A stretch of 64,000 nt of DNA from Borrelia recurrentis A1 (GCF_000019705.1 NC_011244.1:496001-560000), one strand, 5' to 3'; counted from the first letter of the stretch, positions 8,186 to 16,623 are shown. The notes: a model not told the origin generated them from the letters alone. Program-made: numbers and translations.

Positions 8186-8511
8186 TTTTATTCTTAAGTC
8201 ATTTTTTGCAAAATAGTTTGTTTTTATAGCTTTTTAAGGAATTTTGTTGAATGCTTTTTTGTATTTGTATTTAGTTTAGAATTTTAATTTATAACCAATA
8301 GTTAAAATTATTTATATAAGGTAATATAAATAGTGTGTTTTTAAATTACTTGAACTTATAATAAAGTGCTTAAGAGATACATTGAGTTTTAATTTTAATT
8401 GCAAAAAATTAGCATTTTAAAATAAGTTGTTTTTAAATGCATATTCATGAATTAAATAAATTATGTCTTATTATTAGTTTGCATTGTATTAAAAACATTG
8501 GGAGGTTGTTT
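8186..8511 (+). other. Intergenic region upstream of ndk with a possible -10 box
   Basis: This 326-bp AT-rich gap holds no supported gene. TATAAT at 8357-8362 is the best -10 candidate for ndk, but no good -35 box precedes it. AATTTTAA (8280-8287) and TTAAAATT (8302-8309) form a weak inverted repeat that may be chance at this base composition. GGGAGG at 8500-8505 is the ndk ribosome binding site. Confidence 0.4.
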
Positions 8512-9018
8512 ATGTCTACATTAATACAAAAAACTTTATGTATTGTTAAACCTGATGGGGTTAGAAGAGGTTTAATTGGTAATGTTGTTTCTAGGTTTGA
8601 GAGGGTAGGATTAAAAATTGTGGCTGCTAAAATGGTTTTGGTTGATCGCAAGATGGCCGAAGAACATTATTTGTATGATGATATTGCTGCAAGGCATGGT
8701 GAGTCTGTTTGGAAGTCTTTAGTTAATTTTTTAATGAGTTCTCCGGTTTTTGCATTTGTTATTGAAGGTGTTGAATCTGTTGAGGTTGTTAGAAAATTTT
8801 GTGGCTCTACAGAGCCTAAGATGTCTGCACCTGGGACAATAAGAGGTGATTTTTCTTATCATAGTTTTAATTATGCAAATGCAAAAAATTTTGCAGTTTA
8901 TAATGTGATTCATTCTTCTGCAAGTCTTATTGATGCAAATCGTGAAATACCTATCTGGTTTACAAAAGATGAAATTTTTACTTATAAAAGAGATGATGAG
9001 TTTGAACATTATTATTAG
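8512..9018 (+). CDS. ndk: Nucleoside diphosphate kinase
   Basis: Ndk moves the gamma phosphate from ATP to other NDPs through a phosphohistidine. ATG 8512 is chosen because a strong GGGAGG sits six bases upstream. An open frame begins earlier (8437) but has no such site. Family motifs are TLCIVKPDGVRRGLIG at the N-terminus and SAPGTIRGDFS. The active-site histidine lies in NVIHSSAS. The 168-residue product is longer than the usual 140-150, with an acidic and aromatic tail (DDEFEHYY). The downstream dam gene starts nine bases after the stop. Confidence 0.95.
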   Translation: MSTLIQKTLCIVKPDGVRRGLIGNVVSRFERVGLKIVAAKMVLVDRKMAEEHYLYDDIAARHGESVWKSLVNFLMSSPVFAFVIEGVESVEVVRKFCGSTEPKMSAPGTIRGDFSYHSFNYANAKNFAVYNVIHSSASLIDANREIPIWFTKDEIFTYKRDDEFEHYY

Positions 9019-9027
9019 TTATTGATT

Positions 9028-9846
9028 ATGAGTGTTGTGATACGGCCTATATTGAAATGGGCTGGTGGTAAGAAAAATTTATTGAACTCTATTTTAAATA
9101 ATATTCCTCTTTCTTTTAATAATTATATTGAGCCTTTTATAGGTGGAGGGGCATTGTTTTTTGCATTAAATTTAAAAAATTCAATTATTAATGATATAAA
9201 TTTTCATTTGATTAATTTTTATATGGAAGTTGCCCATAATTTAAATAATTTTTTATTAAGAATAGAAAAGTATAATAATGTTCCTTTAACTAAGGAGTAT
9301 TATATTGATATAAGGAATAGTTTTAATAATGCAAATTTAACTAATTTGGAAAAGGCATGTATTTTTCTTTATTTAAATAAAACTTGTTATAATGGTCTTT
9401 ACAGAGAAAATGGTAGTGGACAATTTAATACTCCTTTTGGTAAATATAAAAAGATTAATCTTTTTGAAATTGAAAATTTGCGATTAGCTTCTAAACTTTT
9501 GCGAGAAGTTAGGGTTTTAAGTTTAGATTTTTTTTGTTTACTTAATGTTATTAAAAAAGATGATTTTGTTTATCTTGATCCACCTTATATACCCTATTCA
9601 AAAACAAGTAATTTTACAAGTTATAATAAATATGGATTTGATTTTTCAATGCATGAGAGACTATTACGTTTTTGTGACAAGATAGATAAGAAAGGAGCTA
9701 AATTTTTGCTTTCAAATTCTAATACCACATCTAGTCTTGAGCTTTATAAAAATTACAATATTATTTTTGTTGATTCTAAAAGGTTGATTAATGCAAATCC
9801 AATTGGACGTGGCAATATAAGAGAAATTTTAGTGAAAAATTTTTAG
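9028..9846 (+). CDS. dam: DNA adenine methylase, Dam/D12 class
   Basis: The product would transfer methyl from S-adenosylmethionine to adenine N6. The 272-residue protein has the class alpha order: ILKWAGGK near residue 8, the SAM-binding FIGGGALF (residues 37-44) and the catalytic DPPY at 184-187. The family-typical NKTCYNGLYRENGSGQFNTP lies between them. All key motifs are intact. ATG 9028 is preferred over TTG 9022, though neither has a Shine-Dalgarno, so it may be translated by coupling to ndk. No restriction endonuclease is adjacent, so this looks like a solitary methylase. Target specificity (GATC by family) is an inference. Confidence 0.92.
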   Translation: MSVVIRPILKWAGGKKNLLNSILNNIPLSFNNYIEPFIGGGALFFALNLKNSIINDINFHLINFYMEVAHNLNNFLLRIEKYNNVPLTKEYYIDIRNSFNNANLTNLEKACIFLYLNKTCYNGLYRENGSGQFNTPFGKYKKINLFEIENLRLASKLLREVRVLSLDFFCLLNVIKKDDFVYLDPPYIPYSKTSNFTSYNKYGFDFSMHERLLRFCDKIDKKGAKFLLSNSNTTSSLELYKNYNIIFVDSKRLINANPIGRGNIREILVKNF

Positions 9847-9889
9847 TAGTATTGCATAATTATTGTAGTGCTTGTTAATAGCCATAAGG

Positions 9890-9916
9890 TCCTTTAACAA
9901 AAAAAATAAGGATTTT
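9890..9916 (+). terminator. Weak hairpin downstream of dam
   Basis: TCCTT (9890-9894) can pair with AAGGA (9908-9912), followed by TTTT. The stem is only five pairs and the loop is A-rich, so this is a low-confidence terminator. The rest of the 213-bp gap to the LptC-like gene holds no gene. TATAAA at 10038-10043 with TTGAGA 19 bp upstream is a weak promoter candidate for the Lpt cluster. Confidence 0.25.
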
Positions 9917-10059
9917 ATATGTTGTGTCTGTATTGTGAAATTCTTAGGTGTAAGTTTTATTTATGGTGATTATCTCAATTAATGAATAAGAAATATATTG
10001 AGTGTTTGGAATTTGAGATAGTTTAGAGATATTTTTGTATAAATTATTTAGGGACTTGT

Positions 10060-10596
10060 ATGATAGGATATGCTTTGTTTTATTTGTTACCACTTTTTCT
10101 GTTATTTAATTGTACCTTTGATTATGAGGAATATTCTAATAGGACAGGTGCTGCTAAAGAAGCTCCTACAATACAAATATTAAAAATTAGCTATCATAAT
10201 ATTGTGGGCGGTAAGAAACAAACCATATTGGAAGCTTTAAGTTTTAATTATTTTAATTATTATAAACTTTATAAAGTTGAAAATGGGAGATTTTTGTATC
10301 ATGCCTTAGAAAATCGAATTTCGGGTAAGTTTAGTAATTTAGAAGGTTCTCATGTTACTAAAGATTTAGATATGAAAGATTCTGTGGAATTGAAGATAGA
10401 AGATATGAATAATTATTATCTCATTAATACCAATAGACTTTTATGGCGAGATAATGAGAAAAAGTTATTTTCTCCTCCAAATGAGTTAGTATTTATTAGA
10501 TTTGATGAGAGTAATATAACAGGAAAGGGTTTTTCGTATTTTTTCAAGAGTAATAATTTTTATTTTTATTCTGGTATTGAAGGGCTTGTGAAGTGA
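10060..10596 (+). CDS. lptC: LptC-like lipid-transport protein, probable lipoprotein
   Basis: LptC is the inner-membrane-anchored bridge component of the LptB2FGC-A transport machine. The 178-residue product has an N-terminal hydrophobic segment with a cysteine after LLFN (residue 18), consistent with Borrelia's relaxed lipoprotein box. The C-terminal part follows the LptC pattern: DSVELKIEDMNNYYLINTNR, then a TGKGF motif near residue 154. Its neighbours are LptA-like and LptB genes in one operon, which strongly supports the call. Borrelia lacks lipopolysaccharide, so the cargo must differ from that of the classical system. Confidence 0.75.
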   Translation: MIGYALFYLLPLFLLFNCTFDYEEYSNRTGAAKEAPTIQILKISYHNIVGGKKQTILEALSFNYFNYYKLYKVENGRFLYHALENRISGKFSNLEGSHVTKDLDMKDSVELKIEDMNNYYLINTNRLLWRDNEKKLFSPPNELVFIRFDESNITGKGFSYFFKSNNFYFYSGIEGLVK

Positions 10597-11288
10597 AAAG
10601 TTTAATTCTTTGTTTAATTTGTATTTCTTTATTTGGTTATGCACAGAGTAAAAACGGTTTGGATGACCCTTCAAAATTAAAAGAAAAAGACAATTCAAAA
10701 AAAAAGAGTGAGTTTACTTTTAGAGCTGATTTTTCTCATGGTATTTTGTCTCCTCTTTATAGAAGGATTATTTTAAAGGGAAATCCTGAGGTGATTTCTT
10801 CTGATTTTAAGCTTAGGGCTGATGAGATTGAAATTTATGGGGAAGGGAGTTCTTATATTGAGGCACGTGGTAATGTTTATTATGAAGATTATACTAATAA
10901 AATGAATGTGAAATCACAATTTTTATTTGTTAATAGAAAATTAGATAATTTTTATCTTCAAAAAGGTGTTGAACTTGAAGATTTAGAAAATAAACTTGTT
11001 GTTAAGGCTGAAAGGATTGAAGGTAGTCGTAAGACAAGTGTTTATATTATGCAGTATTCTGTTAAGATATATAAAGGTGACATTTTTGCACGAGCTGAAA
11101 ATGGAATTTATAATAAGGAAGAAAAAGAAATTGTTCTTGAGGGTGTTCCCGTTATTTATCAAGATGATAATTATTATTCTGCTTCAAGGATAGTTTTAAA
11201 TACGGAAACAAAAAAATATAATCTTGAGGGTGATGTTGAAGGTAAATTTACTCAAGTGGAGGAAAATGTTCCTCAACAAGAAAAATAG
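10593..11288 (+). CDS. lptA: LptA/OstA-like periplasmic protein
   Basis: LptA forms the periplasmic bridge of the Lpt pathway. The start is GTG 10593, overlapping the TGA of the LptC-like gene, with AGGG eight bases upstream. The 231-residue product has a signal peptide (MKSLILCLICISLFGYAQS) and OstA-type beta repeats: LRADEIEIYGEGSSYIEARG, then VVKAERIEGS, then ARAENGIYNKEEKEIVLEG. These short V/L-x-A-D/E-x-I repeats define the jellyroll family. It has an unusual lysine-rich linker after the signal peptide. It is probably co-expressed with lptC and lptB. Confidence 0.85.
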   Translation: MKSLILCLICISLFGYAQSKNGLDDPSKLKEKDNSKKKSEFTFRADFSHGILSPLYRRIILKGNPEVISSDFKLRADEIEIYGEGSSYIEARGNVYYEDYTNKMNVKSQFLFVNRKLDNFYLQKGVELEDLENKLVVKAERIEGSRKTSVYIMQYSVKIYKGDIFARAENGIYNKEEKEIVLEGVPVIYQDDNYYSASRIVLNTETKKYNLEGDVEGKFTQVEENVPQQEK

Positions 11289-12057
11289 AATAGAATCAAT
11301 TAAAGAAAAACTTAGTCTTAATGCTGTTACTGATATTGTTCTTAAGGCAGATAGTATTGTTAAGAAGTATGGAGAGAAAGTAGTTGTTAATGGTGTGACT
11401 ATTGATGTTCATCGAGGTGAGGTTGTAGGTTTGCTTGGTCCAAATGGTGCAGGGAAAACCACTACATTTTATACTATTGTAGGTTTTATCAAAGCCAATA
11501 GTGGGCGTGTTTTAATCAATAATCATGATGTCTCTAAACTTAATATGTATGAGCGAGCACGATTGGGAATTGTTTATTTGCCCCAAGAGCCATCTATTTT
11601 TAGGGAACTTACAGTTGAAGATAATATTTTAGTTGCTCTTGAGAGACGAGAAGATTTATCTCAAGCCGAACGTAAAATTGAACTTGTAAATCTTCTTAAA
11701 GATTTTGAAATTAAACGAATACAATATCAAAAGGCTTATACACTCTCTGGTGGAGAGAGAAGACGAACTGAGATAGCTAGAGCTTTAGCTGTAAGTCCAT
11801 ATTTTTTGTTGCTTGATGAACCTTTTGCAGGTATTGATCCTATTGCTATTGGAGATATAAAAGATATAATCAGGATTTTAAAGAGTAAGAATATTGGTGT
11901 TTTAATTACGGATCATAATGTAAGAGATGCTTTTGATATAATAGATAGAGCTTATATTATTTATCAAGGACAAGTGCTTGATTCGGGGAATGTTGATTAT
12001 ATTATAAATAGTGAGAAGGCTAAAAAACTTTATCTTGGTGAAGAGTTTAGATTATGA
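11266..12057 (+). CDS. lptB: LptB-type ABC transporter ATPase
   Basis: LptB powers extraction of lipid from the inner membrane. ATG 11266 has a GGAGG close upstream (three-base gap). It lies 23 bp inside the LptA-like gene, and an earlier TTG at 11224 is less likely. The 263-residue product has Walker A (GLLGPNGAGKTTTF), a Q loop (YLPQEPSIFRELT), the signature LSGGERRR, Walker B (FLLLDEPFAGIDP) and an H loop (LITDHNVRD). The FRELTVEDNI and DHNVRD stretches are characteristic of LptB rather than general importers. The permeases LptF and LptG are not in this window. Confidence 0.92.
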   Translation: MFLNKKNRIESIKEKLSLNAVTDIVLKADSIVKKYGEKVVVNGVTIDVHRGEVVGLLGPNGAGKTTTFYTIVGFIKANSGRVLINNHDVSKLNMYERARLGIVYLPQEPSIFRELTVEDNILVALERREDLSQAERKIELVNLLKDFEIKRIQYQKAYTLSGGERRRTEIARALAVSPYFLLLDEPFAGIDPIAIGDIKDIIRILKSKNIGVLITDHNVRDAFDIIDRAYIIYQGQVLDSGNVDYIINSEKAKKLYLGEEFRL

Positions 12058-12743
12058 AGGTATTGGAGAGAGAACTTTATTATGAATTTGAAGTAGATTC
12101 TAGTGTTAAGTTGATTTATACTAAAAAACCTTTTGATTTAGAAATAAAAAATATTAGTAATGATAATTTAAGTTTTATTCCAAAAAATAAAGAAATAAAA
12201 TATTTAAAGCAATTACATACAAATATTGTTTATGAAGTTGCTGATGATTTTGTTAATTTTCAAAGGGGAGATGGGCTTGTGTCCTCTTCTTTTAATGTTG
12301 CTCTTCTTGCTTATTATGCAGATTGTCTTCCTATATATATATTTGACAAATCAAAAAAATATATAGGACTTGCTCATAGTGGGTATAAGGGTAGTTTTCA
12401 GCTTATTCTTTTAAAAATGTTATTTAAATTTCAAGATATGGGTTCAAATTTTGAAGATTTGAGAATTATATTTGGACCTTATAACAGAGGATGTTGTTAT
12501 GAAGTTTCATCAGAATTTGTGTCAAAAATAAATTTACAATTTAGTAAAAAATTGTTGGATATGTCTTTTTGTAAAAAGGATGATAAAATATATTTTGATA
12601 ATGCTAATTTTAATTTAGGTTTAATTTCTAATTTTAATTTAAAAGTTGAGGATTCAGGTCTTTGTACTTATTGCAATTGTAATCTTTATTCTCATAGAAA
12701 ATTTAAAGGCAAAAGGAGTTATGCTGTAATTTGGAGAACTTAG
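12054..12743 (+). CDS. pgeF: PgeF/YfiH-type multicopper polyphenol oxidase domain protein
   Basis: Members of this family act as peptidoglycan editing factors or purine nucleoside phosphorylases. ATG 12054 overlaps the lptB stop (ATGA). The 229-residue protein keeps the metal-binding pattern: a histidine in LKQLHTN, the motif YYADCLPIYIFD, the histidine of GLAHSGYKGS, and FGPYNRGCCYEV near the C-terminus. The product should be cytoplasmic because no signal peptide is present. Its position among envelope genes suits a peptidoglycan role, but the substrate cannot be read from sequence. Confidence 0.88.
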   Translation: MKVLERELYYEFEVDSSVKLIYTKKPFDLEIKNISNDNLSFIPKNKEIKYLKQLHTNIVYEVADDFVNFQRGDGLVSSSFNVALLAYYADCLPIYIFDKSKKYIGLAHSGYKGSFQLILLKMLFKFQDMGSNFEDLRIIFGPYNRGCCYEVSSEFVSKINLQFSKKLLDMSFCKKDDKIYFDNANFNLGLISNFNLKVEDSGLCTYCNCNLYSHRKFKGKRSYAVIWRT

Positions 12744-12744
12744 T

Positions 12745-13491
12745 TTGACTGTTAAAGAATTATCATTGCATTTGGATGAAATATTTAAAGTCAATGATCA
12801 TAAGGATATTGATAAAAGTCTTAATGGACTTCAAGTTGGTAATTTGGAGCTTGAGGTTAAAAAGGTTGCTTTGGCTGTTGATGCAAGTATGGCAACTTTA
12901 AGAGAAGTAAAGGGTTATGATTTTTTAATAACTCATCATGGTATTTTTTGGTCAAAATCAGATAAAATTATTGCTGGTATGTATGATAAAGTGAAATGGC
13001 TTATTAATAATGATTTGTCGCTTTATTGTGTTCATTTACCAATGGATGCTCATACTATTTATTCTCACAGCAGAGTGTTGTCTGATTTTCTTGGATTTCA
13101 TAATCCTATTCCCTTTGCAAATTATAAAGGTATTAATTTGGGTATTATTTCTATTGCTGAATTTGGTTTTTCTGAAATTTTAAAAAGGATTGAAGCCCAT
13201 AATAAACATATTCTTTTTTATAAGAAATTTAAAGAGTACGTATCAAGAGTGGCTATTGTTAGTGGTTCTGGATATTCTTTTTTTGAAGAAGCATTAGAAT
13301 ATGATATTGATTTGTTTATAACTGGAGATACTTCTCATCAGATATATTCTTTGGCTGAAGAGAGGGGTGTAAATTTGATATTTGCTGGTCATTATTTTAC
13401 CGAAACGTTTGGTTTGTTAAAATTAATGGAATATTTAAAAAATCAACGAGGATTAGAAGTTGATTTTATTTTACAAGATACTAATTTATAA
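12745..13491 (+). CDS. Nif3-like dinuclear metal-centre protein
   Basis: The start is TTG 12745, with GGAG eight bases upstream, one base after the previous stop. The 248-residue product matches the short form of the Nif3/YbgI family. Metal ligands are visible in FLITHHGIFW, in CVHLPMDAH, and in the C-terminal FAGHYFTETFG with its His and Glu. Some members are described as GTP cyclohydrolase type 2, but the biological role of most is unsettled. It lies between pgeF and lspA in a tight operon. Confidence 0.88.
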   Translation: MTVKELSLHLDEIFKVNDHKDIDKSLNGLQVGNLELEVKKVALAVDASMATLREVKGYDFLITHHGIFWSKSDKIIAGMYDKVKWLINNDLSLYCVHLPMDAHTIYSHSRVLSDFLGFHNPIPFANYKGINLGIISIAEFGFSEILKRIEAHNKHILFYKKFKEYVSRVAIVSGSGYSFFEEALEYDIDLFITGDTSHQIYSLAEERGVNLIFAGHYFTETFGLLKLMEYLKNQRGLEVDFILQDTNL

Positions 13492-13500
13492 GGATTTAAT

Positions 13501-14013
13501 ATGAATATAAATAGAAACAGATTAGTTAGTAATTTGATCTTTATCTCTATTTTAGTTTTTTTTGATCAATGGTCTAAATATTTAGTTGTTACTTATGTTA
13601 GGCTTGGAACCGAATATCTATCTTTTTTTGGGGATCTTTTTAAGATAATACATGTAAGAAATACTGGTGTTTTATTTTCATTAGGTTCGAATATTGATTC
13701 TAGCTTGAAAAATTTATTTTTTCTTATAATTCCTATTATTATTTTAGTTTTTGTTTTTTCTTTTTCATTAAAAGAAAATAACAAAGTATCGAGGTTTGCT
13801 CTTATTTTGATTTTATCTGGTGGTATTGGGAATATTATTGATAGACTTTTTAGGCCTTTGGGTGTTGTGGATTTTTTGGATGTGAAGTTTTTTGGTATTT
13901 TTGGACTTCAGAGATGGCCAACCTTTAATTTTGCAGACAGTTATGTTGTTGTTGGAATGATCGTGTTTATAATTTATGATTTATTTACTAAAGATAAAAG
14001 TACTAATTTATGA
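13501..14013 (+). CDS. lspA: Lipoprotein signal peptidase II
   Basis: LspA cleaves the signal peptide of prolipoproteins after lipid is added to the cysteine, which matters in a lipoprotein-rich genus. The 170-residue protein has four predicted membrane segments. The family motifs are intact: FDQWSKYLV near the N-terminus, RNTGVLFSL, and the aspartate-bearing GGIGNIIDRL and FNFADSYV, which hold the two catalytic aspartates. AAGGAT precedes the ATG. The small membrane gene downstream overlaps its stop. Confidence 0.96.
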   Translation: MNINRNRLVSNLIFISILVFFDQWSKYLVVTYVRLGTEYLSFFGDLFKIIHVRNTGVLFSLGSNIDSSLKNLFFLIIPIIILVFVFSFSLKENNKVSRFALILILSGGIGNIIDRLFRPLGVVDFLDVKFFGIFGLQRWPTFNFADSYVVVGMIVFIIYDLFTKDKSTNL

Positions 14014-14234
14014 ATTTTTTATATTTTGTTTTATGTTCATTAATTAATTTATCTTTAATGTTTTTTATTTTTTTTCTTGAATTTCTTTTTGTTTCAAGAT
14101 TGAATATTATAGTTTCTCCTATTTTTCAGTATGTTTTAATTATTGTGATGATTTTTATTTCAATTGCAATAAGCTATTTTTTGTCAAGTGTTATTTTTAG
14201 GAATATTATTTCTAAGTTTTTTGATCTGGATTAA
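14010..14234 (+). CDS. Small two-helix membrane protein, unknown function
   Basis: This 74-residue product starts at ATG 14010, overlapping the lspA stop (ATGA). It consists almost entirely of two hydrophobic helices (residues about 3-30 and 36-65) and ends in a short polar tail. I recognise no family. Translational coupling to lspA and to the following YmdB-like gene suggests a real gene rather than a chance frame. Confidence 0.65.
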   Translation: MNFLYFVLCSLINLSLMFFIFFLEFLFVSRLNIIVSPIFQYVLIIVMIFISIAISYFLSSVIFRNIISKFFDLD

Positions 14235-14248
14235 TAGGAGAAGATTTT

Positions 14249-15067
14249 GTGAGTTTGCGGATTTTGGTTTCTGGAGAGATTGTAGGTAAGCCTGGCGTTT
14301 TTGTGGTAAAAAATTTTTTACATTCTTTTAAAGAAAAAAATAAAATTGATTTTGTTATATCTGGCAATAATTTTACTACAGGATTTAGAGGATTATGTAA
14401 GAGACATGCATTTTTGTTAAAGAAATATGGTGTTGATGTTTTAACTTTAGGAGAAAATGCATTTGTAAGGGCTGGGCTTAGTGACGAACTTGATAGGTAT
14501 AATTTTATTTTAAAACCTTTAAATTGCCCTGCTAGGTTAAAAGGTTATTCTTATTTTATTTATAGTATAAATGGAATTAAACTTGCTGTGCTAAGACTTG
14601 TGGGACAGACAGGAATTACGAAATATAATTTTAATAATCCTTTTCTTACTTTTGATTATTTTTATGAAAGAATTAAGTCAATTACCAATAATATAATCGT
14701 ACTTTTTGATTCTAATACCACAGCTGAAGTTAATGCTATGTTTTTTTATCTCAAATCTAGAGTTAGTGCTTGTTTGGGTATTGGTAAGAGAATATTAACA
14801 GCAGATCTTAGAATTTTTGATAATACTGCAGTTATTACCGATCTTGGTAGAGTTGGAAGTTTAGATAGTGTTGTTGGATATTCTACTGTATTTGAAATAG
14901 ATAAATTTTTAAAAGGTTTTTTAAATAATAAATTTACTGAATCGTGGGATGGGCTTGGTTTTAATGGCATTATAGTTGATATTGATGATGGTAAGGCTGT
15001 GTTTGTTGAGGCTATAAGGGAATATATTGATTTTGACAGTAGTATTGCAAATAGTACTGATATTTAG
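14249..15067 (+). CDS. YmdB-family paralogue lacking catalytic metal ligands
   Basis: The start is GTG 14249, eight bases after TAGGAG. The 272-residue product aligns along its length with YmdB-type metallophosphoesterases, including the copy at 34586 in this window. The fold-defining ending TAVITDLGRVGSLDSVVGY is kept. The metal ligands are replaced: Asp to Glu10 in SGEIVG, NGEN to SGNN (38-41), GNH to GEN (68-70), DFHAE to FDSNT (153-157), and the paired histidines of GTHTH to GIGKR (177-181). It is likely an inactive or repurposed member. It sits between lspA's partner and murA. Confidence 0.8.
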   Translation: MSLRILVSGEIVGKPGVFVVKNFLHSFKEKNKIDFVISGNNFTTGFRGLCKRHAFLLKKYGVDVLTLGENAFVRAGLSDELDRYNFILKPLNCPARLKGYSYFIYSINGIKLAVLRLVGQTGITKYNFNNPFLTFDYFYERIKSITNNIIVLFDSNTTAEVNAMFFYLKSRVSACLGIGKRILTADLRIFDNTAVITDLGRVGSLDSVVGYSTVFEIDKFLKGFLNNKFTESWDGLGFNGIIVDIDDGKAVFVEAIREYIDFDSSIANSTDI

Positions 15068-15125
15068 GTGTTACTTTAATTTTTAAGTGTTTTTTACATA
15101 AATTTTATTTGGTTGGGAGGTAATA

Positions 15126-16406
15126 ATGTATAGCTATCTTGTGGAAGGTGGTTTTAAAATAGGTGGAAAAATAACGGCGAGTGGAAATAAAAATGCGGCT
15201 TTACCTTGCATGATAGCAGCATTGCTTACAGATGAAGAAGTGATTTTGGAAAATGTTCCAAATATTAGAGATGTAGAGGTTATTTTAAAAATTTTAGAAG
15301 ACATAGGCGTTGATGTTGTAAGGGATGGTAATATCCTTAAAATTAAGGCCTTAAATATTGCGAAAACAGAAATAGATTCTTCTTTAACGGATTTAATTCG
15401 AGCTTCAATTTTATTTGTAGGACCTATGCTTGCTAGGTGTGGGCGAATTGATATTGCTCCTCCGGGTGGAGATGTTATTGGTAAAAGGCGTCTTGATACT
15501 CATTTTTATGGTCTTGGTAAGCTTGGTGCTAAGTTGATAGAGAATGAACGTATTGTTTTAGAGGTAGATAATTTAATTGGTGCTGAGATGTTTTTGGATG
15601 AGGCATCAGTTACGGCTACTGAGAATATTATTATGGCTTCTGTTCTTGCTTTTGGAGAAACTGTGATAATGAATGCTGCATGTGAACCACATGTGCAAGA
15701 TTTGTGTAATATGTTGAATTTGATGGGAGCTGACATTTCTGGAATTGGTTCTAATTTGCTTAAAATAAGAGGTGTTAAGAAATTAAGAGGGGCTAAATTT
15801 AGGATAGGTGCTGATTTTATGCAGATAGGTTCATTAATTAGCCTTGCTGCATTAACGGGAGGTGAGCTTGAAATTAATAAGGCTGATCCTGGTAATTTTA
15901 TTTTAATAAAGCATGTATATTCAAAATTTGGTATTGATTTTGAATATGATAATGAAAATATATATGTTAAAGAAAAACAGTATTTAAAAGTAAGGTTGGA
16001 TTTTGGAGGACATATTCCTAAAATTGATGATGGTCCTTGGCCATCTTTTCCAACAGATCTTATGAGTATTATGATAGTAACTGCGACTCAAGTTCAAGGT
16101 ACTGTGCTTATTTTTGAAAAAATGTTTGAATCAAGGATGTTTTTTGTAGATAAACTTATTAAAATGGGAGCTCAAATTGTTCTTTGTGATCCTCATCGTG
16201 TGGTAGTTACAGGGAAAACTATTCTTAAGGGAAATGATGTATCTTCTCCTGATGTTAGAGCAGGTATGTCTTTACTTATTGCAGCTCTTTGTGCTGAGGG
16301 TAAGAGTCGTATTCATAATATTTATCAAATTGAGAGGGGATATGAAGATGTTGTTTCTAAGTTGAGCTTTCTTGGTGCAAGAATTAAAAGAGTGAGAGAT
16401 GAATAA
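15126..16406 (+). CDS. murA: UDP-N-acetylglucosamine 1-carboxyvinyltransferase
   Basis: MurA adds enolpyruvate to UDP-GlcNAc, the first committed step of peptidoglycan synthesis. The 426-residue protein has the two-lobed EPT pattern, with SGNKNAALP at the N-terminus, LIRASILFVGP, and PSFPTDLMS followed by DVRAGMSLLIAAL. The residue at the usual catalytic cysteine is Asp116 (APPGGDVIGKRRLDTH). This substitution is known from B. burgdorferi MurA and gives intrinsic fosfomycin resistance. GGGAGG lies seven bases before the ATG. Confidence 0.97.
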   Translation: MYSYLVEGGFKIGGKITASGNKNAALPCMIAALLTDEEVILENVPNIRDVEVILKILEDIGVDVVRDGNILKIKALNIAKTEIDSSLTDLIRASILFVGPMLARCGRIDIAPPGGDVIGKRRLDTHFYGLGKLGAKLIENERIVLEVDNLIGAEMFLDEASVTATENIIMASVLAFGETVIMNAACEPHVQDLCNMLNLMGADISGIGSNLLKIRGVKKLRGAKFRIGADFMQIGSLISLAALTGGELEINKADPGNFILIKHVYSKFGIDFEYDNENIYVKEKQYLKVRLDFGGHIPKIDDGPWPSFPTDLMSIMIVTATQVQGTVLIFEKMFESRMFFVDKLIKMGAQIVLCDPHRVVVTGKTILKGNDVSSPDVRAGMSLLIAALCAEGKSRIHNIYQIERGYEDVVSKLSFLGARIKRVRDE

Positions 16407-16593
16407 AGACTTCATTTTATATATTTAAATTTTGCTTATAAATTGGTTTTTATCTTTTAAATAATTTTTAGTTATCATTATAATATTAAATTATTTTTAA
16501 CAATTATGATGTGTTGCTTTTGTATGAAAAAATTTTTTGTGGGTTGTATAATTTATTTTATTAATTTTATAAGGTAAGATATAGATATTTAAC

Positions 16594-16623
16594 TTCATAA
16601 AATTAATAATTTGCCAGTATAAT
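16594..16623 (+). promoter_or_regulatory. Candidate promoter for MATE transporter
   Basis: TATAAT at 16618-16623 lies 18 bp after TTCATA (16594-16599), a four-of-six -35 match. Transcription would start near 16630, giving a short leader with AAAAGG before the ATG at 16643. The rest of the 236-bp gap after murA shows nothing clear. Confidence 0.4.

Noticed and set aside
8437-8511. Upstream extension of ndk
   Set aside because: The frame is open, but the strong GGGAGG and the conserved N-terminus support the start at 8512.
9022-9846. Restriction-modification system around dam
   Set aside because: No endonuclease or specificity gene lies on either side. The neighbours are ndk and the Lpt-like cluster.
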